Source: Bacillota bacterium
Lineage (GTDB): Bacteria; Bacillota; Clostridia; Lachnospirales; Lachnospiraceae
Direction: 5' to 3'
Assembly (NCBI GenBank): GCA_023408815.1
Contig: JAEYJO010000074.1
Location: forward strand, 1-64,000
DNA length: 64,000 nucleotides
Below, piece after piece: positions 59,721 to 64,000 of this stretch. Both the position numbers and the translations under genes were made by a program. Positions within the stretch are counted from its first letter, which is position 1; each line of letters opens with the position of its first letter. The notes under the pieces were generated by a model, which searched no databases, had not been told where the DNA came from, and saw only the letters and a program-made list of their open reading frames with translations.

Positions 59721-60026
59721 CTATTCTGTTATAATTTTATTGTAAATTACCGCCAGCGCGCTTCCTGGAACGCGAAGCTCTTTTCGCACGCCGGATAGTT
59801 CGCTGACTGGTACCACAAGGTTTTTTATTGCTGGCTGTTTCTCCATTTCTAATTCCAAATTATTAGGAATCCCATTGTTATAAATCGTACCGGTAGATAC
59901 CAGGCCTTTAATGGAAGGACCTATGTATATAACCGCTTCTTTTTTCGCAGTATCGCGTGCCGCAACGGTTTTCGACTTCGTTTCGGTGCTTTTTACATCC
60001 TGCGTCTCCTTCTTTACTTCGCTCAT
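59721..60026 (-). CDS. Phage protein of unknown function upstream of the sheath gene
   Basis: A 101-residue protein with a Lys/Thr/Glu-rich disordered N-terminus (about 1-27), then a compact beta part (EAVIYIGPSIKGLVSTGTIY, then VPVSELSGVRKELRVPGSA). Similar small genes lie between the terminator-like and sheath genes in Clostridial myoprophages. I know no function. The start overlaps the preceding stop (ATGA). Confidence 0.75.
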   Translation of the reverse strand: MSEVKKETQDVKSTETKSKTVAARDTAKKEAVIYIGPSIKGLVSTGTIYNNGIPNNLELEMEKQPAIKNLVVPVSELSGVRKELRVPGSALAVIYNKIITE

Positions 60027-60490
60027 GCGTATTTGCTCTCCCTTCTGAATGCTGGAATATTAAACACTATTGAAACCGCCCCATAATGATACGGGTGCAC
60101 GTCTTCTGTATCTAATACCCATGTTATTTCTTCCTCTGCGTAATACTGACCTTTCAGTATCGGATCTTTCAAAAACCTCTCACAAATATCATTGATTACA
60201 TTTAGTACATCCTTTTTCCCATGGTTCGTATTGTCATTATCATATATTCCGATTAGCAATTGTAACTTTACTTTTTGCTCTGACAAGCTATCTGGTATTG
60301 CCCCTTCCTGCGGCAGAATCAGCACGTATGGAAATTTCTTTTTCGAATCTTCATTTGCCTTCTCTTTTGGAAGCCCGTACTGAAAAATATTTATTTCCGT
60401 ATCTTTCCCTTCCGGCGCCTTAAGGTTCATATGGCTTAATACCAGTTTGAGTTCCACCGCTAAATCTTCCACAAATTGTACCGGTACCAT
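60023..60490 (-). CDS. Phage tail terminator-like protein
   Basis: A 155-residue alpha/beta protein. Its position directly before the sheath region and its pattern (FPYVLILPQEG, VKLQLLIGIYDND, ALNVINDICERFL-like helix) resemble tail terminator or neck proteins of contractile phages. The assignment is by context and fold style, not by a firm motif. It overlaps both neighbours by a few bases. Confidence 0.65.
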   Translation of the reverse strand: MVPVQFVEDLAVELKLVLSHMNLKAPEGKDTEINIFQYGLPKEKANEDSKKKFPYVLILPQEGAIPDSLSEQKVKLQLLIGIYDNDNTNHGKKDVLNVINDICERFLKDPILKGQYYAEEEITWVLDTEDVHPYHYGAVSIVFNIPAFRRESKYA

Positions 60491-61134
60491 TACAATCCCT
60501 CCATTACAGATGCTATATGTTTCTCAAGATTTATCCTTAATCCCGTTTCAATGGTGGATTGCACTAATGGGTAAACCCGCTTGCTTTCGACCATTTGAGG
60601 CTCTGATAAACTGTACAGCTGCTTAATAGCATTTTTTCTAACTGCTTTTCTACCGCTACCGTGTCTGTTGTCGAAAAAGTCCTGCTGTTTAACTTTACCT
60701 CCTGAATTTAATCGCTGAAAAACACCATAGTGACCATTCTTCATCCTCTGGACAAAAGCTTTTAGGTCTTTTCCATTGTCTTCCCCGCCCCTTAAGGTCA
60801 GTTCCTTCAGGCTTCCCGCTGATAATACTTGAGCTTTTGCCGCTGCCGGGCCTCTATTTTTTCGAATCTTGAAAGCATACAGCGGAATGGGTTTTCCCTC
60901 CGTCATGACGGTAGCCTGCAAATATTTTATAGTTGCATTTTCGATTTTTACTGCCCGGTTAAATCCTCCAGCTTTGACCATGTACTTTTTTTGCGCTTCG
61001 GAAAGTATGCTCTTTCGCGCATCTTTCGCCGTATCGTTAATGGTCTTTCTTAACACATCCGGTATTTTCTCAGGCATATCTTTCAACCGCTGATTAAGCC
61101 TATCGTGTATATCCTGCGGGACATAAACAATCAT
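60490..61134 (-). CDS. Minor tail protein Z-like (gpZ) connector
   Basis: A 214-residue basic protein. The pattern VLRKTINDTAKDARKSILSE, then GGFNRAVKIENATIKYL and VFQRLNSGGK, resembles prophage minor tail protein Z, which sits at the head-tail joint. It overlaps the preceding connector gene by 4 nt (ATGA). Confidence 0.75.
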   Translation of the reverse strand: MIVYVPQDIHDRLNQRLKDMPEKIPDVLRKTINDTAKDARKSILSEAQKKYMVKAGGFNRAVKIENATIKYLQATVMTEGKPIPLYAFKIRKNRGPAAAKAQVLSAGSLKELTLRGGEDNGKDLKAFVQRMKNGHYGVFQRLNSGGKVKQQDFFDNRHGSGRKAVRKNAIKQLYSLSEPQMVESKRVYPLVQSTIETGLRINLEKHIASVMEGL

Positions 61135-61454
61135 GATTCTCTTGCCTCCAGACTAATAGAATGCATTCCTCCTTCGCTAATTGCATCCGTCACTTCAAAA
61201 TAATCTCCATCCAGTTCCATTCGGCGACCAATAAGCGGCAAGGGGCCATACTCTTCTTCCGATACGTAAAAGAGGAGCTGCTTTATATGCAGCCCCTCGG
61301 CTAACTCCCTTTCCTTTTTCTCTCTAACGATCAACTCAAATTCATCGATGATGATACACATTACTTCTCCATCAACAATATGGTTTTCTCCGAATTCTTC
61401 CAGGTTCAGAAATATCTCTTTTATATCACTCAGAATCATATCCTTGAGGCCCAT
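61131..61454 (-). CDS. Head-tail joining protein
   Basis: A 107-residue protein beginning MGLKDMILSDIKEIFLN, with EEYGPLPLIGRRMELDGDYFEV and a final GGMHSISLEA. I associate it with small head-tail connector proteins of lambda FII/Gifsy-2 type seen in Clostridial prophages. The start at 61454 has GGAGG 6 nt upstream. A longer frame would overlap the SAP gene throughout its extra length. Confidence 0.7.
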   Translation of the reverse strand: MGLKDMILSDIKEIFLNLEEFGENHIVDGEVMCIIIDEFELIVREKKERELAEGLHIKQLLFYVSEEEYGPLPLIGRRMELDGDYFEVTDAISEGGMHSISLEARES

Positions 61455-61455
61455 A

Positions 61456-61845
61456 TTAATCCTCCGGAAGCGCTGCATCCAAAGCCGGAGGAGTTTCGCT
61501 TTCCAGCCTTTGTTTCTCACTTACGATACGTTCAATCAGTTCCTCTTTGCCACCATCACTCGGTAATCCCATATCTTTTGCCATTTTTACCAACGCAGGC
61601 TTATTAAGCTTCGTCAAAGAATCTTCTTCCTGACTATCACTTTCTCCAGCTCCGGTATCATCAGCGTCTTCTCCAGGTCGTACCTGTTGCGACGTCGCAA
61701 CGGCCTTTGCAGCCACCCCCAGTCGTATCAGCCGATCCGCTTCTTTACCGCCAACCTCGAAGGGTGCTGATTTTACGTTTTTGGGTAATATGGTTCCCAC
61801 TTCATCGCTATAACCGTAAGTTCCACAAATTATTTTTATAAGCAT
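61456..61845 (-). CDS. Phage protein with a C-terminal SAP motif
   Basis: A 129-residue protein in three parts: a small beta domain (about 1-50, with FEVGGKEADRLIRLGVA), an acidic linker (about 55-75) and a SAP-like helix-extension-helix (about 77-110, LTKLNKPALVKMAKDMGLPS, DGGKEELIERI). SAP motifs usually bind DNA. It lies directly behind the capsid gene, where lambda-like phages have a head completion gene, so it may contact packaged DNA at the portal vertex. Confidence 0.8.
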   Translation of the reverse strand: MLIKIICGTYGYSDEVGTILPKNVKSAPFEVGGKEADRLIRLGVAAKAVATSQQVRPGEDADDTGAGESDSQEEDSLTKLNKPALVKMAKDMGLPSDGGKEELIERIVSEKQRLESETPPALDAALPED

Positions 61846-61856
61846 ATCTCTCCTCC

Positions 61857-62927
61857 TTAGAAAAGTACCTTCGCCTTGATTGCCGAGTTTTTGAAGTTAG
61901 GCACCATCAACGGCCGTGCTTTTTCAGTTAACGTCCGTGTGCTGCTATGTATATCTGCGGTAACTTGCGGAACGCGTTTGGCGGCATAGGTATGGAAATG
62001 CTCATCTTTTTCAAGCTGGGTTACTGCTCCATAAAGAGTGCGCCCCATATCGGGTGCGGTCAGGCAAACCTCCCCATAAGGGATAAACGGCTTAGACTGT
62101 CCATCTTCATCGGTAAATTCTTCGGAATAAAAAATAAATTCAATCCATACACCCATCACATTTATCTTTCCAAGAGATGTAGCTCCGTTTGGTGTGTCTT
62201 TCGGGTCAATGTGTGCAAGCTGTAGGGATCTGTTGTCCAGTAATTTCAGCAAGAATTCATTTTTTAAAAGTACCGCCGCCACTGCGGAATCCATGAGTAA
62301 GTCAGCTGCTCTTAAGCCTCTCCTTTTCAGAATTTGTGCTATAGCAAAAATATCATCTAAAAATGCGCTTCCGGTGGAATTCCAAGGAGCTGCCGGAACG
62401 TATACGGCCGGATTGTTCGCTTCGTCGTAAAATCTGATATCAAACGCCTCATATTTCCCTTCTCCGTATTTATCTGCGTACTGCTTCATAGTATAGCCAT
62501 TTTCAAAGAGAGTCTTTGCTGCCATCCATTCCTCCCTTGTATCAATCAGTTCATTTAATTCTTTCAGATCGGTGGCAAGAATAGATGCTTCTCTTTCGGC
62601 CGGTTTCTTCTGCGAGAAGAGAGTTTCTCCGAACTGCTTTTTATTTAATTCATCCACGGAAAGGGGCCTCTCCGGAGCAATATAGGGAGGCGTGATTCGT
62701 TCTGTTTTATAACCGTCTCTCTGAACAGGAATACCTCCCTTTAACGGAATAACGGCTGGTGCCATCTTTCTTTGCTTTTCATCTTTGTATTCAACCAACA
62801 CATCTTCCGTCGTGAAAATGTCCTTGTCAGAAGTCCTAAAATATCGATCCCTTAAAAATGTAGGTCTTGGCGGCATAAGCTGCATAGCTGCAACCATTGT
62901 TTGTGTCTGATAAATATTAATTCCCAT
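61857..62927 (-). CDS. Major capsid protein (lambda gpE family)
   Basis: A 356-residue HK97-fold protein of the phage major capsid protein E family: RPTFLRDRYFRTSDKDIF near the start, GYKTERITPPYIAPERPLS, and GEVCLTAPDMGRTLYGAVT near the end. It sits between the decoration protein and the SAP gene. The head is thus lambda-like although the tail is contractile. Confidence 0.93.
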   Translation of the reverse strand: MGINIYQTQTMVAAMQLMPPRPTFLRDRYFRTSDKDIFTTEDVLVEYKDEKQRKMAPAVIPLKGGIPVQRDGYKTERITPPYIAPERPLSVDELNKKQFGETLFSQKKPAEREASILATDLKELNELIDTREEWMAAKTLFENGYTMKQYADKYGEGKYEAFDIRFYDEANNPAVYVPAAPWNSTGSAFLDDIFAIAQILKRRGLRAADLLMDSAVAAVLLKNEFLLKLLDNRSLQLAHIDPKDTPNGATSLGKINVMGVWIEFIFYSEEFTDEDGQSKPFIPYGEVCLTAPDMGRTLYGAVTQLEKDEHFHTYAAKRVPQVTADIHSSTRTLTEKARPLMVPNFKNSAIKAKVLF

Positions 62928-62946
62928 TTTTTCCCTTCTCCTTTTC

Positions 62947-63312
62947 TTACATTACATTTCCGAGATAAATGCCGCCGTTTCTTAATGCGGTAATATCTGC
63001 GCTATTCATGGTATACCCATCTTTTGCAATTAGAGCGCCGCTATTAAAGTCGCCACTTCGGTATGCCGGTGCAACAATATCTTTTGTAGTGGCATCGTCT
63101 GCATCTTCCGCAAGGATATAAGATGCCGTGCATTCAGCCGTTCCCAAAATATAGCATTTATCATCGTCTTTAGTGGCTAAAACGGTGCCTCTTTTTAATT
63201 TGCCCTGTCCAGCAGCAATTGTGATATGGCAGACATCCGTCGAGTGCTTTGTGTCAATAATTAGCATTTCCGGACTGTATGAACCTACTGCTTCTCTTCC
63301 TATTTTGCTCAT
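62947..63312 (-). CDS. Head decoration protein (lambda gpD-like)
   Basis: A 121-residue protein of the gpD family: KRGTVLATKDDDKCYILG, then AEDADDATTKDIVAPAYRSG and FNSGALIAKDGYT. It binds as trimers on the capsid surface and stabilises the filled head. It lies 19 nt before the capsid gene, as in lambda. Confidence 0.92.
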   Translation of the reverse strand: MSKIGREAVGSYSPEMLIIDTKHSTDVCHITIAAGQGKLKRGTVLATKDDDKCYILGTAECTASYILAEDADDATTKDIVAPAYRSGDFNSGALIAKDGYTMNSADITALRNGGIYLGNVM

Positions 63313-63323
63313 CTTTTCCTCCT

Positions 63324-63746
63324 TTACGCCTGAAAGCTGCCCGCAATGAGATTTGCGCCATTGCTAATGTCTTCCAGCTCTTGCTCTTCGTTTGATTTTG
63401 TACCTGCATTTGGTGCGGGCTTAACTTTATTAACGTTTGATGCCTGTGCGTCCTCTTCTAAAGCACCAAGAAACTGTTCCCCTGCGCTTTTCTGATTCTT
63501 CATCGCTTCAAAAGCGAGTTGCTGGGCCGTCATGGGTTTTTCTCCAAATTTAGCCGCGTTTACAAGTTCTTTATCCGCGATCTGATTTTCGATTTCTCCA
63601 ATTTCTTTTAAGCGCTCACGCTCTTCAGCCACGGCCTGATTCTTAATATCATCCGTATTCAGATTTTGTTCTGCGGATTGTCCTACTTCTTTTTCAATCT
63701 GTGACACCAGATCGGGATGCTTTTGTCTAAGCTCTTCTACCGTCAT
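63324..63746 (-). CDS. Nested scaffold protein from an internal start
   Basis: Inside the protease gene, in the same frame, an ATG at 63746 follows TAGGAGG with a 10-nt spacer. It would give a 140-residue helical scaffold beginning MTVEELRQKHPDLVSQIEKE. Lambda makes its scaffold Nu3 in exactly this way from within gene C. The sequence shows the site and frame. Actual initiation is inferred. Confidence 0.75.
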   Translation of the reverse strand: MTVEELRQKHPDLVSQIEKEVGQSAEQNLNTDDIKNQAVAEERERLKEIGEIENQIADKELVNAAKFGEKPMTAQQLAFEAMKNQKSAGEQFLGALEEDAQASNVNKVKPAPNAGTKSNEEQELEDISNGANLIAGSFQA

Positions 63747-64000
63747 TTTCTCTTTTCCTCCTACTTTTTGATTGTTGTTATCTATTACTGCCGGTTGGTC
63801 CCCCTGCCCGGATGTAATCTCCATAACCGGTATATTATCCGGTATATTGTGGAATCCCATGGCGGACATCGGAATTCCATTTGCCACTATAATTTTTCTG
63901 TCCGCAGTCAATGACAACTTGGCTTGACTGCTTGTTTCGATGATCTCATCAATAAATCCCTCTTCGACTGCTTCCTGTCCGGTCATCCACCGCTCTTCAT
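63324..64000 (-). CDS. Head maturation protease-scaffold, C-terminal part (cut by the window end)
   Basis: The reading frame is open to the last base, so the gene starts beyond 64000. The visible 225 residues begin with EERWMTGQEAVEEGFIDEI, the end of a ClpP/S49-type protease domain. A linker and a Glu/Lys/Gln-rich helical scaffold domain (about 80-190) follow. In lambda, gpC has the same protease-plus-scaffold layout. The protease active site lies outside the window. Confidence 0.88.
   Translation of the reverse strand, partial: EERWMTGQEAVEEGFIDEIIETSSQAKLSLTADRKIIVANGIPMSAMGFHNIPDNIPVMEITSGQGDQPAVIDNNNQKVGGKEKMTVEELRQKHPDLVSQIEKEVGQSAEQNLNTDDIKNQAVAEERERLKEIGEIENQIADKELVNAAKFGEKPMTAQQLAFEAMKNQKSAGEQFLGALEEDAQASNVNKVKPAPNAGTKSNEEQELEDISNGANLIAGSFQA

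Larger units (their letters stand above)
40348..64000. mobile_element. Prophage, left arm (contractile-tailed, mosaic)
   Basis: From the GH18 break to the window end all genes are phage-type and nearly all are on the minus strand: SOS genes, lysis, tail fibres, baseplate, tape measure, tail and head. Integrase, repressor, replication, terminase and portal genes are not in the window and should lie to the right. The head genes are lambda-like and the tail genes P2/Mu-like. The exact left edge is uncertain to some tens of bases. Confidence 0.88.

Noticed and set aside
1..64000. tRNA or rRNA genes, including a tRNA target for the prophage
   Set aside because: No cloverleaf-like sequence or rRNA gene was seen. 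The prophage edge lies in a protein gene. A tRNAscan-type search would be needed to exclude one fully.

Overview
The window looks like chromosome from a low- to mid-GC Gram-positive anaerobe of the Clostridia, most likely Lachnospiraceae-like. This rests on the gene families, strong AGGAGG ribosome sites, TTGACA-17-TATAAT promoters, a glmS ribozyme, an S-box (SAM-I) riboswitch, a Gram-positive LexA/DinR box and a CgeB-family gene. The placement comes from gene content and is not a tested phylogeny. The window has two parts: ordinary core chromosome (1 to about 40,350) and the left arm of a contractile-tailed prophage (about 40,350 to past 64,000).

Core part. Positions 1-120 hold the 5' end of a group IIC intron on the minus strand, inserted just after the terminator of a zinc-ribbon membrane protein gene that has a tandem paralogue. 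A long run of minus-strand housekeeping genes follows: greA-lysS; dusB, coaX, a small conserved gene, birA and argF; an SPFH/NfeD membrane pair; an SH3b/SleB-type cell wall hydrolase; proC; a SpoU/TrmH RNA methyltransferase; dnaE-pfkA; glmS behind its ribozyme; and metK behind a SAM riboswitch. Then come a divergent HD-GYP phosphodiesterase, murA, a LysM/G5/M23 peptidase, a Y-family DNA polymerase, a flavin reductase, a coiled-coil membrane protein, a small alarmone synthetase, a hemolysin III protein, galE with a UDP-sugar pyrophosphorylase, a CgeB-like glycosyltransferase, and a MarR / flavin-binding / nitroreductase operon. Intergenic regions are rich in perfect palindromes and hairpins, including a 27-bp palindrome family.

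Prophage part. A LysM-GH18 gene of the spore-cortex-lytic type stops abruptly inside its catalytic domain near 40,347. Phage-type genes begin immediately afterwards, so this is the probable left attachment junction. The first prophage genes are a small conserved protein, a second Y-family polymerase whose promoter contains a DinR box, and an SRAP (YedK/HMCES-like) protein. Next, read from right to left in transcription order, is a compact late operon. It has a lambda-like head module (ClpP-type protease with a nested scaffold, decoration protein, capsid E, SAP-domain protein, connectors). It also has a P2/Mu-like contractile tail module (sheath, tube, chaperone with a -1 frameshift extension, tape measure, X, LysM-fused D, V, U, W, J, I, fibres) and a lysis cassette (membrane proteins, a 24-residue peptide, a two-domain endolysin). 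A self-contained HicAB toxin-antitoxin unit with its own consensus promoter, operator and terminator sits between the tape measure and gpX genes.

I did not find an obviously new multi-gene defence system. The most unusual items are the split GH18 gene at the prophage edge, the SOS-driven polymerase/SRAP cassette, the HicAB cargo unit, the frameshifted tail chaperone, the nested scaffold, a tail-fibre-region pseudogene broken by three evenly compensating single-base shifts, and a shared long-spacer leader in front of several unrelated core genes.
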